Source: Dyadobacter subterraneus (GTDB lineage: Bacteria; Bacteroidota; Bacteroidia; Cytophagales; Spirosomataceae). From it: DNA of 64,000 nt. The stretch lies in NCBI RefSeq assembly GCF_015221875.1, contig NZ_JACYGY010000002.1, forward strand, positions 291,473 to 355,472, read 5' to 3'. A program made the position numbers and the translations under genes. Shown here piece by piece: positions 10,826 through 19,966 of the stretch (positions are counted from its first letter, which is position 1; each line of letters begins with the position of its first letter). The notes below the pieces were generated by a model. That model ran no database searches. It worked only from the letters and a program-made list of their open reading frames with translations, and was not told the DNA's origin.

Positions 10826-11626
10826 ATGACAAAAACTATTTTTATTACTGGTGCTTCAACAGGTATCGGAAGGGCTACGGCCAAATTGTTTGCGGCCAAA
10901 GGCTGGAAGGTGATCGCGACCATGCGCAAGCCCGAAAATGAAAAAGAACTCAATGCGCTGGATAATGTAACGGTGCTTCCCCTGGACGTGACTAACCCGG
11001 CGCAAATCCGCGAAACGATCAAACAGGCGCTGGCTTTGGGCGATATTAATGTAGTATTTAACAATGCGGGTTATGGATTGTTCGGCGCATTGGAAGCGAT
11101 GACGGACGAGCAGCTGGTACAGCAAATGGAAACAAATTTTTTTGGTGTCGTGCGGGTGACGCAGGCCTTCATTCCGTATTTTCGTAAGCGAAAAGCGGGG
11201 CTTTTTATCACCACCGGCTCTTCGGCAGGACTGATGGCTTTCCCGGTAAGCTCGATGTACGATGCCAGTAAATTTGCACTCGAAGGCTGGGCGGAAAGTC
11301 TGTCTTATGAGCTGAATGAGTTTGGAATTGGGATTAAAACCATTGAACCCGGATTGGTGGCGACTGAAATCGGTGCGAAAGCGGTGTTTGCCACGCACCC
11401 GGCTTATGAAGCATTGACCAGCAAATTCATGGCGATGCTCGCACCTGACAAAGCTGCGTCAACTTCAGAACAAATCGCCGAAGTGGTGTATGGCGCGGCT
11501 ACGGATGCTACCAACACATTGAGATACGTTTGTGGCGAGGATGCCAAAGAACTTTACGCCCAGCGCCTGGCTGCGGGCGACGAAGCTTTTAGGAGCGGGA
11601 TTAAACAATTATTAGCCGCTGTTTAA
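10826..11626 (+). CDS. SDR-family NAD(P)-dependent oxidoreductase
   Basis: 266 residues. Classical short-chain dehydrogenase: nucleotide motif TGASTGIG at residues 8-15, NNAGYG, catalytic Ser (TTGSSAGL), and YDASKFALEG giving the YxxxK pair. Substrate cannot be predicted. It is followed by a terminator hairpin and then by an AraC-type regulator in the same direction. SDR plus AraC pairs of this sort are common in Bacteroidota. G+C is visibly higher than in neighbouring island genes, which suggests a separate origin. Confidence 0.9.
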   Translation: MTKTIFITGASTGIGRATAKLFAAKGWKVIATMRKPENEKELNALDNVTVLPLDVTNPAQIRETIKQALALGDINVVFNNAGYGLFGALEAMTDEQLVQQMETNFFGVVRVTQAFIPYFRKRKAGLFITTGSSAGLMAFPVSSMYDASKFALEGWAESLSYELNEFGIGIKTIEPGLVATEIGAKAVFATHPAYEALTSKFMAMLAPDKAASTSEQIAEVVYGAATDATNTLRYVCGEDAKELYAQRLAAGDEAFRSGIKQLLAAV

Positions 11627-11634
11627 AACCAAAC

Positions 11635-11675
11635 GGTCTGCCAGCGCAGGCGGGAACGATTTGCGCCGGCAGACC
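11635..11675 (+). terminator. Terminator hairpin after the SDR gene
   Basis: GGTCTGCC ... GGCAGACC perfect 8-bp outer stem with an inner GC-rich imperfect stem. Lies between the SDR stop and the regulator start. Confidence 0.5.
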
Positions 11676-11686
11676 ATTATGTGATT

Positions 11687-12603
11687 ATGAAAAGGGAACA
11701 TCTCAAACCGCGCGTGTACCACTCCATTGCCGAAATGCAGCGTGCATTCGGCCTGCCGCAACCATTGCACCCTTTGATCAGCTTGCTCGATTTCAATAAG
11801 GTGCAGATCACGGCCGAAATGCTGGCCGATACTTTTGCCATGGATTTTATAACATCACCTATAATGAATCGGCGGGCTGCCGGATGAGATATGGGCAGAC
11901 AACCTACGATTTTCAGGTAGGCGGTATGTTTTTTTCCTCGCCGGGCCAGCCGTTGACGGGCATTCAAGTGGCCGAATCGACCCTGGGATTTACATTGCTT
12001 GTCCACCCTGATTTCCTGCGAAACTATCCACTGGACGCCAAAATCAAGCATTATGGCTTTTTCTCTTACTCGGTGACCGAGTCGCTGCATTTGTCGGACA
12101 AAGAAAAGTTGATCATCGAAGGCATTGCCAGAAACATTGGCGACGAGCTCGAAACGGCGATCGACGAGCTGAGCCAGGATGTGCTGATTTCACAAATGGA
12201 GCTGATGCTGAATTATAGTCAGCGGTTTTACAAACGCCAGTTTATTACCCGAAACCCAATCCACAATGCATTGCTGGAAAAGATGGACCAATTGCTGAAC
12301 AATTATTTCGACGAGGAGACCGCCCTGCTGAAAGGGCTTCCGAGCGTTCAATATTTTTCAGACCAACTACACGTTTCACCCCACTATCTTGGCGACATGC
12401 TCCGGGCACTGACCGGCCAGAGTACGCAGCCGCACATTCACAATAAGCTTATTGAGAAAGCAAAGGAAGTTTTGACATTTAGTGATCTGACAGTAGGTGA
12501 AATCGCCTATCAGCTCGGTTTTGAGCATCCGCAGTCTTTTAGTAAGTTATTCAAATCAAAGACAAACTTTTCCCCATTAGAATTCAGAGCGAGCTTTAAT
12601 TAA
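11687..12603 (+). pseudogene. AraC-family regulator, split by a 1-base frameshift
   Basis: The first part starts at ATG 11687 (MKREHLKPRVYHSIAEMQ) and stops near 11887. The second part continues in another frame from 11884. If the T4 run at 11845-11848 had one more T, the reading would be MDFYNITYNESAGCRMRYG, giving one ordinary protein of about 306 residues. It would have an N-terminal sensor domain and a C-terminal AraC DNA-binding domain (VGEIAYQLGFEHPQSFSKLFKSKTNFSP). Either a recent pseudogene or a consensus error. Sits after the SDR gene. Confidence 0.8.
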
Positions 12604-13143
12604 AAGAGGCAGGCTATGAATTTTGAGAGTGATACGTATTGGAATTTATCGCAACAAGTGAGATGAAGTTTATCCAGTACCTCCGTTGCTACTTTTGGGG
12701 CCGTCCAGTTTTTGAATTGCAGCTCCCAGCTTGATTGTTGGGTTTGTTCGTTAAAAACCTCTGACAAGTCTCGAGTGCCTCGCGACGGAGAAATCGATTA
12801 TCAAGTAAAGCCAAAGAATTAGGTCTCAAATCTTGTAATGGTTCAAACAGATATTAACTAAGTTGGAAATATAGTCATTTTATTGAGATTTAAAATCCGA
12901 ATATTTGGTATCAAAATATCAGGGTCTCACAGCTATAAAATTGATACTCTATAAAGTATTTACACTGCTTTAAAGTATCAAGTTCGATATTTTGTGTTTT
13001 AGGGGCAATTGATGCAGCACTTACCGGATTATCTGCAAATTGAAGACAGCCGGGATGAAATTAATAAAGCAGTGCCTCAAATGCACTGCTTTGATTGCTC
13101 ATATATATAGGCAGGAAGGTGGAGCTGCTTGGCAGCACTTCCC
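12604..13143. other. Intergenic region with terminator
   Basis: 540 bp, A+T rich. At 13066-13092 a perfect 9-bp stem (AAAGCAGTG / CACTGCTTT) forms a terminator suited to the minus-strand surface-protein operon that ends at 13144. No ORF or other structure supported. Confidence 0.5.
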
Positions 13144-14232
13144 TTATTTCGATACAGTTGAAATGGAGCCGGAGGCCATAAACGTGGAAAGCTGTTTTTC
13201 AAATTGCTGCATTTTCGTTTTCAATGATTCAGTTTCAGCTTTCATGGATGTCTCGGCTTGTTTCAGGGTTGTGTTCTCTGCTTTTAGAGCCTCTACTTCC
13301 TTGATTAAAGCCTGGATTGCGATCAGGTTCACACCATCAAAATCAGCCTGGTTAATAGATTTATCTTCTCCGATTATCCCCAATTCATCGTGACCGAATG
13401 CTGCAAAAAAGTCCTGTGCCATCGGGCCGTAATGGCGGTATTGCTTCACGTCCTGCCCCTTGTAGTTCCAGCTTCCCAGCCGCATCCCGCTGATCTTTTT
13501 AAGAAACAGCGCACCATCTGTTGTACGAAAGTTTTCTTTCCGTGATGAGTCGGATACCACTGACCATGCATTAGCATTTGGTTGAAGCTGTACTCCGGAT
13601 GGGGAGTTATCCTGTCGGGTGTTTGAGGTATACAAAACATAACCACCTGCAAAATGCATCATCATCTGGTTATTAGCTGTAGTATTGTAAGTGCAGCCCA
13701 AACAATTACTATCATCACCAATGATAAATGACCCTCTGTGATCTGCTCTAACAGAAGAACCCATAGCCGTAGAACGATCCTCACCTGCAGTTGTAAAAAA
13801 ACCAAAGGCAGTTGAGCTTTCCCCGCTTGCTTGTGTACCAAATCCCATAGCCGTGGAATAAATTGCGTTAGCTTTGGTCATAGCACCGCTGGCGAAGGAA
13901 TACCTGCCTACATTCGCGTTGTCCCAATGGGTATAGTAAAATTCGTCATTAGAAACCGCGCCGGCACGAAAGGCACCCTTGCTGCCATACCAGATCATTT
14001 TAGAAGCCCATGGCCTGTTTGGATTCTGTGATTGTACACCTGCTGTATCGGCTCCGAATAGTACTGTTTTTCCTTCCGCAACATTCAAAAAAGCTTTGGG
14101 TTCTGTTAAGCCTATCCCTACCTGAGCCTGTACCTGTAATGAAAGAAGGAATAGCAATATGGATGCCACCAGGTAATTAAATGACTTGATACGCATTACG
14201 AATCGAAGATATGTTCTAGATAAATTTTTCAT
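13144..14232 (-). CDS. Secreted protein with YadA-like repeats and S74-type C-terminus
   Basis: 362 residues. Signal peptide (LVASILLFLLSLQVQAQ), then short left-handed repeats of the head-domain kind (AMTKANAIYSTAMGFGTQASGESSTAFGFFT). Next comes the intramolecular chaperone/peptidase S74 region (WSVVSDSSRKENF, then YGPMAQDFFAAFG) and a C-terminal coiled coil. In phage tail spikes this domain trimerises and cleaves itself off. In Bacteroidota such proteins are common secreted surface proteins. The upstream neighbour (22 bp away) is a T9SS cargo protein, so the two are probably co-expressed at the surface. Confidence 0.85.
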   Translation of the reverse strand: MKNLSRTYLRFVMRIKSFNYLVASILLFLLSLQVQAQVGIGLTEPKAFLNVAEGKTVLFGADTAGVQSQNPNRPWASKMIWYGSKGAFRAGAVSNDEFYYTHWDNANVGRYSFASGAMTKANAIYSTAMGFGTQASGESSTAFGFFTTAGEDRSTAMGSSVRADHRGSFIIGDDSNCLGCTYNTTANNQMMMHFAGGYVLYTSNTRQDNSPSGVQLQPNANAWSVVSDSSRKENFRTTDGALFLKKISGMRLGSWNYKGQDVKQYRHYGPMAQDFFAAFGHDELGIIGEDKSINQADFDGVNLIAIQALIKEVEALKAENTTLKQAETSMKAETESLKTKMQQFEKQLSTFMASGSISTVSK

Positions 14233-14254
14233 TTCTGAGTTAAGTTAAGATAAG

Positions 14255-15232
14255 TTATTGTTTGATCACTTTGACTGATGCTACGCTTCCATCGTTCAAC
14301 CCTAGCTGTACCACATACAGACCAGCAGGAAGATCTTTCATATCGATTTCTGTGAGCAAAGGTTTTTTGTGAAATTCTAAAAGTGTGATGCCCTGTGCAT
14401 TTAACAGTTTAACAGTAGCAATATTCTCCCAGTGATCCATGTTGATCTGGATTTTCTCAACGACAGGATTAGGGTAAAGTGCAATCTGGTAAGTGTGCTC
14501 AAAAGAAAGCTCACGTATCGTGCTGTAAGCATACGACTGATCTTTATCTACCATTTTTAGCCGGTAATAGTTAGCTCCTGGTGATGGAGAACCATACGAG
14601 AAACCATAGTTTTTCAAACCACTGCTTTGATATGCGGCTGTTATCTTTGACAGCGTGTTCCAGTCCTTGGCATTTGTGCTATGCTCCACATCAAAATAGT
14701 CACTGTTAGATTCATAGGTAGTTGACCAGTTCAGACTGGCAGCGGAACCTTCCATTTTAACTGTAAATTCCAGCAGGGTAACCGGAAGAGCACCCGGCTG
14801 TGCTGCTGTTACGGCGCTAAATGTAGCCGGCGCAATTAAATCATTATAAATGTAATGAGAGGTAGTATTGACCACGCTCCCCGCTTTCGTAACAGGCGCT
14901 ACATTTTGATAAACCACTTGAAGCATCGTTTCAATGTTACCATTAAGCTCTGAGGTACGATAAAACTGTCCAAGTCGGCCCACAAAGGTAATTGGTGAGT
15001 CAAAAGTATAAACTCGTGAAATACTGGGAGGACTTCCGGGTAGTGCAGTTGGCAAGGTTGTCAGGGTCTTGTTTTGGATACTGAAAGCGGTGGTTGGCCG
15101 GAATGTGAGTCCATCAATAGATACATCTGTACCTGCCGAAATGTAAAATCCCTCGGTTCCTGCGGTAAATTGAGCCGTAGCACTAAAAGAACATAATAGG
15201 GCCAGCTGGCAAAAGAGTAAATAATACTTCAT
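14255..15232 (-). CDS. Secreted protein with T9SS type A sorting domain
   Basis: 325 residues. Signal peptide (YYLLFCQLALLCSFSATAQ). The central region carries LNWSTTYESNSDYFDVEHSTNAKDW, a fibronectin-like segment frequent in Bacteroidota surface proteins. The C-terminal 75 residues are a type IX secretion sorting domain (ALYPNPVVEKIQIN, ..., LPAGLYVVQLGLNDG, ending VIKQ). It is exported and probably anchored or released by T9SS. First gene of a two-gene operon with the S74-type protein. Confidence 0.88.
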   Translation of the reverse strand: MKYYLLFCQLALLCSFSATAQFTAGTEGFYISAGTDVSIDGLTFRPTTAFSIQNKTLTTLPTALPGSPPSISRVYTFDSPITFVGRLGQFYRTSELNGNIETMLQVVYQNVAPVTKAGSVVNTTSHYIYNDLIAPATFSAVTAAQPGALPVTLLEFTVKMEGSAASLNWSTTYESNSDYFDVEHSTNAKDWNTLSKITAAYQSSGLKNYGFSYGSPSPGANYYRLKMVDKDQSYAYSTIRELSFEHTYQIALYPNPVVEKIQINMDHWENIATVKLLNAQGITLLEFHKKPLLTEIDMKDLPAGLYVVQLGLNDGSVASVKVIKQ

Positions 15233-15542
15233 AAGCGGTGATTTAAAAAATAATTGATTGGTAAGTAGACAATATTCTTGGTTAAAGGCATGGATTTGTA
15301 GAAATAATTTTACAATTAAAACATTTCAGCTTTAAATTTTATAATAAAGTTATTAAGTAGTAAATTCTGGATAGATATGGCGATTGATTAGTAGAGGCTG
15401 TTTGAAGTTGCTTTGTTTATTGTAGACTTGGTATTTTGGAATATTCCACAATGTCTTGGAGTTAGTTTCTGATGGTGTAATTTATCGGTGTCCGTAAAAA
15501 CGGAGGTATACACAGACTAAGACTTTCTGCATATCCTGCGAA
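15233..15542. other. A+T-rich intergenic region
   Basis: 310 bp between divergent units. Presumably holds the promoter of the T9SS/S74 operon. No structure recognised. Confidence 0.35.
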
Positions 15543-16064
15543 ATGCCGGGCAACTTCCGAGACATTGAACTCTCCATCCTAAACGCAGATACTGCACATG
15601 TGTACCTGAACCAATATCCGGGTTTCAAACAGGTTTACGCCAACGATTTCGACAGCGATTACAATTCCGAAGGAACCATCCACATCAGCAACATCCCGGA
15701 CGGAAAATACTTTTTGCAAGTCTTTTCCAAAGACACCGTCAGAGAATTGACATTCGAGTATACCGGCAGAAAAAGCCTGTCCCTTTTTATTTTTTTCTGC
15801 CTTATTTTTTCCTTCAAAGCCCCGGAACGTGACATTGAAATCCACATCCTGAACTCTTTGGAAGCAGATTTTTTCCTTCTGAAAATGCCGGAAGGAAAAG
15901 TAGTTTACCACGAAATGTTCGACAGAAACTACGTCAAAGTAGATGAATGGCACATCAAGGATATGCCTGATGGAAAATACAAATTCCAGGTGATTTCGTT
16001 TGAGAAATTACGGGACACAACGTTTATGTATACGGGCAAATCCTCGCTTACAATCCGATTTTGA
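15543..16064 (+). CDS. Hypothetical protein with two tandem beta-rich repeats
   Basis: 173 residues made of two similar halves. Half 1 has RDIELSILN..., then ISNIPDGKYFLQVFSKDTVRELTFEYTG. Half 2 has RDIEIHILN..., then IKDMPDGKYKFQVISFEKLRDTTFMYTG. They are joined by a hydrophobic linker (FIFFCLIFSF) encoded by a T-rich inverted repeat. Each half resembles the small beta-sandwich modules seen in T9SS proteins, but there is no signal peptide. The linker may be a former terminator read through after a gene duplication. A terminator hairpin follows. Function unknown. Confidence 0.5.
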   Translation: MPGNFRDIELSILNADTAHVYLNQYPGFKQVYANDFDSDYNSEGTIHISNIPDGKYFLQVFSKDTVRELTFEYTGRKSLSLFIFFCLIFSFKAPERDIEIHILNSLEADFFLLKMPEGKVVYHEMFDRNYVKVDEWHIKDMPDGKYKFQVISFEKLRDTTFMYTGKSSLTIRF

Positions 16065-16082
16065 CTAGCAGCATGTATAAAA

Positions 16083-16110
16083 AAAAGGGATATTTAGCAA
16101 TATCCCTTTT
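16083..16110 (+). terminator. Terminator hairpin
   Basis: AAAAGGGATATT / AATATCCCTTTT, 12-bp perfect stem with a 4-nt loop, directly after the two-repeat gene. Confidence 0.75.
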
Positions 16111-16153
16111 TACAAAATGTAATTCTAAATACATAAAGTGATTTACTTAGGGC

Positions 16154-16429
16154 TTAAATCTTACTAACAGCCAATTCATATGTCCCAGGTATTGACATAA
16201 ACGCAGCAGTGTAGTTAAAATCCAAAACCACGTATGTCTCATTCTGCCCATTGGGTAAAATTCGTTTTACTTTATCTCCCTTTTCGATGATTAAAGATTC
16301 TGGTAAATTTTCGAAGGAAAATAAGTTTCTTTTAGGGCTTAATGTTGCGCTAAATTCATCTGAATTAGAAGAACCTTTTTTGTTGATGATACTAATTTTT
16401 TCCGTCTCAAATATTGAAAACATTGACAT
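16154..16429 (-). CDS. Small beta-rich hypothetical protein
   Basis: 91 residues (MSMFSIFETEKISIINKKG...). The second half (IEKGDKVKRILPNGQNETYVVLDFNY, then PGTYELAVSKI) resembles a small protein type I associate with prophage and defence regions. It looks like a compact beta barrel that ends in a strand after a Gly-Thr-Tyr turn. Third gene of a minus-strand unit with a 34-residue conserved peptide and a DUF2188 protein. Function unknown. Confidence 0.55.
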   Translation of the reverse strand: MSMFSIFETEKISIINKKGSSNSDEFSATLSPKRNLFSFENLPESLIIEKGDKVKRILPNGQNETYVVLDFNYTAAFMSIPGTYELAVSKI

Positions 16430-16495
16430 GATGTTCTAATTTAAAATGTGAAAAATAATGAGGTACCGAATTTCGATACCTCATTGGAATTAAAA

Positions 16496-16717
16496 TCATC
16501 CTTCTGGGGGAAATGGATCATTACCATAACTATTACGTTCACGTATTTGACCATTCCTACCATGAATTAATAATTCCGATTGCTGATTAATCGCAATTTC
16601 TCGCGCTCTCTGAATTGCTTCGGCCTGTGTTTGTGTAATTACTGTTACACGGGAATTGCCTTCTCCCCTTACCCCCCAGTCTCCATTATGGGGAACTACG
16701 TGCTGATTTTTACCCAC
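16496..16717 (-). CDS. DUF2188 protein
   Basis: 73 residues. Classic DUF2188 layout: HVVPHNGDWGVRGEGNSRVTV, a helix with QTQAEAIQRAREIAINQ, then SELLIHGRNGQIRERNSYG. The family is small, very widespread and of unknown biochemical role. It is often found in islands beside defence or toxin genes. Two more members occur in this window, one inside the CBASS operon and one frameshifted near 52.9 kb. Lies 23 bp downstream of a 34-residue peptide gene. Confidence 0.85.
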   Translation of the reverse strand: MGKNQHVVPHNGDWGVRGEGNSRVTVITQTQAEAIQRAREIAINQQSELLIHGRNGQIRERNSYGNDPFPPEG

Positions 16718-16740
16718 GGTTTTAAAAATTAAATGTTAAA

Positions 16741-16845
16741 CTATTTTTTGATTGTTTGTTTATATGTTGTCGCAGGATGAGACTTCGCATATTTATTGGA
16801 AACAAACTTCCCTGTTACCGCACTTTTATTAACTTTTTGTGACAT
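16741..16845 (-). CDS. Conserved 34-residue basic peptide
   Basis: Too short for most gene callers. Reads MSQKVNKSAVTGKFVSNK then YAKSHPATTYKQTIKK. The pattern SAVTGKFVS...HPATT matches a small conserved peptide that I recall next to DUF2188 genes in other bacteria. It is preceded by a perfect Shine-Dalgarno sequence (AGGAGGTG, minus strand, 16852-16859), rare in Bacteroidota. It heads the unit peptide, DUF2188, 91-residue protein. Function unknown. Confidence 0.65.
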   Translation of the reverse strand: MSQKVNKSAVTGKFVSNKYAKSHPATTYKQTIKK

Positions 16846-16851
16846 GACTAA

Positions 16852-16859
16852 ACACCTCC
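16852..16859 (-). promoter_or_regulatory. Strong Shine-Dalgarno sequence
   Basis: On the minus strand AGGAGGTG stands about 6-7 bases before the ATG of the 34-residue peptide. Bacteroidota genes usually lack such sites, so this suggests transfer from another phylum or unusually strong translation. Confidence 0.7.
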
Positions 16860-17102
16860 TTTTCATTTAATTAGAACATATTACAGAAACTACCAAAGAA
16901 ATAATATAGTTCAACGTTATCGTTTTATTTCTTTTATTTATTCAATTTAATTCAACTTTGAAGTTGTTTATTGATTAGAGCAAAATATTTTTTTTACTTT
17001 TATAAAGTAAAATGCACATATTGCAAGACTTTAACGATAAAGTTGAATTATTAACTTTATTTAGATGTTTTATAAACGATTTCTTACTTACCGTCCCTAA
17101 CT

Positions 17103-17456
17103 GTGGCATCAGAAGCTGATGTGGAACAATTTTTGAGAGAGTTTTTTGTGAAATATGGAATTTTTAACATTCTTTTTGTCGAACGAACAAACCAAAAAAA
17201 TGCTCAAACTTTACTTCAATTGGAAATATCACCCGCGAAACGACGGGAAGTAATTGAATCGATTATAGCAAAGGACTATGTTGAAGGTCCGATAAACGAT
17301 GTTTTATATGGCGGTTCTCCTTTATGGGTATTCGGAAAAAAAATCCAGAAACAGGAACTATATATTAAAATTTCATACGGCCAACCAAATTCAAGTGTAA
17401 TCTGCATCTCATTTCATATCGCAGAACACAAGATGACCTACCCATTTAATAAATAG
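17103..17456 (+). CDS. MqsR/RelE-like toxin of a toxin-antitoxin pair
   Basis: 117 residues from a GTG start. The C-terminal half (PLWVFGKKIQKQELYIKISYG, then VICISFHIAEHKMTYPF) resembles the MqsR-type toxin core, in which a tryptophan-containing strand, a YIKI strand and an ISFH strand form the RNase sheet. It lies 7 bp before an antitoxin with an MqsA-like N-terminus, the gene order typical of mqsRA. MqsR-type toxins cleave mRNA. I assign the role from fold pattern and context, not from a clear catalytic signature. Confidence 0.65.
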   Translation: MASEADVEQFLREFFVKYGIFNILFVERTNQKNAQTLLQLEISPAKRREVIESIIAKDYVEGPINDVLYGGSPLWVFGKKIQKQELYIKISYGQPNSSVICISFHIAEHKMTYPFNK

Positions 17457-17463
17457 ATAAATC

Positions 17464-18507
17464 ATGATTAGCCCAATAACTGGCAAGGAAATGCAAGTGC
17501 GATCAGAAATCGCCCCTTTGTCGTTTAGAAAAGAGAATTTTGACGTATTTTATCAATTTTACGAGTGTGAAACCTCAGGAATCCGATTTACAGATGATGC
17601 CTTAGATAAAATTAACATCACACAAGTTCATAATAGTTACAGAGCAAAGTATGGAATTCCATTTCCAGATGAAATTAGACAGATTAGACAAAGATATGGT
17701 ATTTCGGCAAATAAAATGTCAGAAATTCTTGGTTTAGGTGCCAATTCATATAGACTTTATGAAACAGGCGATGTGCCTTCTGTCGCAATTGGTCGTTTAA
17801 TTTTATCAATTAAACAGCCGGAAGAATTTATTAAGCAAGTCTCAGCTAGCTCGCACATTATCTCAAAAAGAGAAGCTGATAAATTAATTACGAATGCAAA
17901 TTTAATTATTAACGAATGGGATAAAAACAAGAAGAAACTTTTCGGAATCTCTTTTCATAACAACTTTGCCGGTGAATTAACAGGATATAAAACACTTGAT
18001 TTAGATAAGGTTAGTGGTATTATCTCATATTTCAATACAGTACATGCCATTTCACTTTGTAAGACTAAGTTGAATAAATTACTTTTTTATACAGATTTCA
18101 ACGCTTATCAAGTCTATGGTTATTCAATGTCAGGATTGTCCTATCAAGCAATACAGTATGGCCCTGTTCCTTTTAGGTACGACAGGTTATATTTAAAATT
18201 GTGTGAAAGTGAAAAGATTACCATACGTGAAAAAGAGTATGGTGACGGAATATACGGTGATGATATTCGAAGTAATGAAAAATTTGACTCGTTTGACTTT
18301 CAGGATATCGATATTGAAATTTTAGAATTTGTTGCTAATAAATATGGTTTTTTACAGACAAAAATTATTGTTGATAGAAGTCACAAGGAGACAGCATGGA
18401 TTGAAAATCACGAAGATTCCTCTTTGATAAATTATCGCTATGCATTTTGTTTAAACGAGAAGATTTCTCCAAAAGTCATTAGAGAACTAGATAAAGATCT
18501 CTCGTAA
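17464..18507 (+). CDS. MqsA-like/Panacea (SocA) antitoxin
   Basis: 347 residues. Residues 1-115 resemble the MqsA antitoxin: a degenerate zinc-finger-like head without its cysteine pairs (ISPITGKEM..., one Cys only) and an HTH (IRQIRQRYGISANKMSEILGLGANSYRLYETGDVPS). The C-terminal 150 residues match the Panacea/SocA (DUF4065) domain (KTKLNKLLFYTDFNAYQVYG, then YQAIQYGPVPFRYDRLY). Panacea is a generic antitoxin domain paired with many toxins. The HTH probably also represses the operon. Confidence 0.8.
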   Translation: MISPITGKEMQVRSEIAPLSFRKENFDVFYQFYECETSGIRFTDDALDKINITQVHNSYRAKYGIPFPDEIRQIRQRYGISANKMSEILGLGANSYRLYETGDVPSVAIGRLILSIKQPEEFIKQVSASSHIISKREADKLITNANLIINEWDKNKKKLFGISFHNNFAGELTGYKTLDLDKVSGIISYFNTVHAISLCKTKLNKLLFYTDFNAYQVYGYSMSGLSYQAIQYGPVPFRYDRLYLKLCESEKITIREKEYGDGIYGDDIRSNEKFDSFDFQDIDIEILEFVANKYGFLQTKIIVDRSHKETAWIENHEDSSLINYRYAFCLNEKISPKVIRELDKDLS

Positions 18508-18554
18508 AATTTCTATTGCAGCGATCAAATCTATTAGTTCAACCACGTCTACAA

Positions 18555-18660
18555 CTGCACAGCAGGCACTAAGGTCATATTTTCTGAAAAAAATCGAATC
18601 TTAATGCCTGCTTTTCTTTCGCACTTTCGGCCACAGGCATAAGGTTGTTCATATTTTATC
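18555..18660. repeat. Structured repeat, copy 1
   Basis: About 105 bp sharing layout and much sequence with 19967-20074. Three related arms are seen: GCAGGCACTAAGG, CTTAATGCCTGC and CAGGCATAAGG. The middle arm can pair with either neighbour. The copies differ by a compensated change (GCATAAG here, GCGTAAG in the other, with matching partners), so the fold is under selection. Candidate recombination site or RNA element. Confidence 0.6.
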
Positions 18661-18776
18661 AATTTACTTGTTAAAAATCAGGCTCATTACAAACTTGATA
18701 ATTAGAAACCGTACACATATAAAATCTTAAAATTAACAGTTTTTATATACGGAGTAAGCCTAGCTTACAAAATCTA

Positions 18777-18817
18777 AAAGCGTCCCATAAAGCAAACATT
18801 TGCTTATGGGACGCTTT
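18777..18817 (-). terminator. Terminator hairpin
   Basis: 14-bp perfect stem AAAGCGTCCCATAA / TTATGGGACGCTTT with a 13-nt loop. Downstream of the outer-membrane-like gene on the minus strand. Could also end the toxin-antitoxin transcript. Confidence 0.75.
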
Positions 18818-18844
18818 CCATTAACAATTTCCGAAAGCTGATGA

Positions 18845-19752
18845 TTAGTTTTTATTTACATCCTTATTGCTTCCTTCGGCTGTTGCTTCCTGTTTAGAGA
18901 ATATTGAATAACCTATACCTATGCTAATCCAAGGTTTCCCCTGATGTTTCCAACCAAAACGTTCCTGATTAATTTTACTGAGTAAATCTGTTCCAAAGAA
19001 AAGACCGGCCTGTACCCTATTATTTTCTACCATAGGTCCAATAGAAATAGAAAAAGCAGAATAATTGTTAGTTTCAACTAAATCACCTTCATTTCGTCTA
19101 ACAGCCGATTTATCCAAAATGGTATTTGAAATACTATATCCAGTTATCATGGAAAACGTAGCGTTTCTATATTTCCTTTTAGGGAATGTATAACCGAGTC
19201 CTGCGCCAAAGTTAAATGCACCAGCAAAATCTCCATCACCGTGACTACGAATCCGGTACTTAAATGGAAAATTTATTAAACCGAAGGCCAGAGAACCCGT
19301 TAACCTTGTATTGTTAGAGGCATACATGTTAATATCAGCCATCGAGACTTTAAAATATCTCGTCGCATCATTGTATGCTTTCAAAGGATCAGTGGTTAAG
19401 CCCCACCACCCGGCGCAAGTGCAGCGGCATTCGCAAGTTTGGCCGCATTTGCAGCATCAGAAGGTTTTACACCATAAGTATTGTATACTAGTCCATCGCC
19501 ACTCAAAGGGTCTTTGTAATCGATTATTTTAAGAATTACATCTGTCCCATTCAAATGTTTTATTACTCTAAAAAGCTGCCCATTTTTTGACTCAACAAAT
19601 TCATGTTTGCTCGTTCCATCAATTTCTACCAATTCCATGGTGACTCGTTCTTTCCAGAAATAATTACCAAGTTCCGGTATCACATTATTTGTGGACTGGG
19701 CAAAAAAATTTAAACCCAAAAGGCTAATTAAAATTGTCAAAATTGTTTTCAT
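18845..19752 (-). pseudogene. Secreted/outer-membrane-like protein split by a frameshift
   Basis: The N-terminal part (19752-19396) has a signal peptide (TILTILISLLGLNFFAQ) and ends ALAPGGGA. The C-terminal part (from about 19399 to 18845) reads LTTDPLKAYNDATRYFKVSM, then beta-strand repeats typical of small outer membrane proteins (GAFNFGAGLGYTFP, FSISIGPMVENN, AGLFFGTDLL, ISIGIGYSIFS). Adding one base to the C4 run at 19401-19404 joins them into one protein of about 300 residues. Lies between the two copies of the structured repeat like a gene cassette. Function unknown. Confidence 0.7.
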
Positions 19753-19966
19753 AACAGAGAGTAGTTTTCGTGAGCTTCTAAAATAGATAATACTCGGTTA
19801 TTGCAAAAGATAAAATTATCTAACGGTATTATTTATACGAAAATCACGTAACAATCCCACAGTCAACCCATTACCCAAGCCGCCAAACCAAAACCACAAA
19901 CCAAAGCTTGTGTAGAGAGTTGCCTTTCCAACACAGTGAAACACCTCAATGTAACCAAATTTCCAG

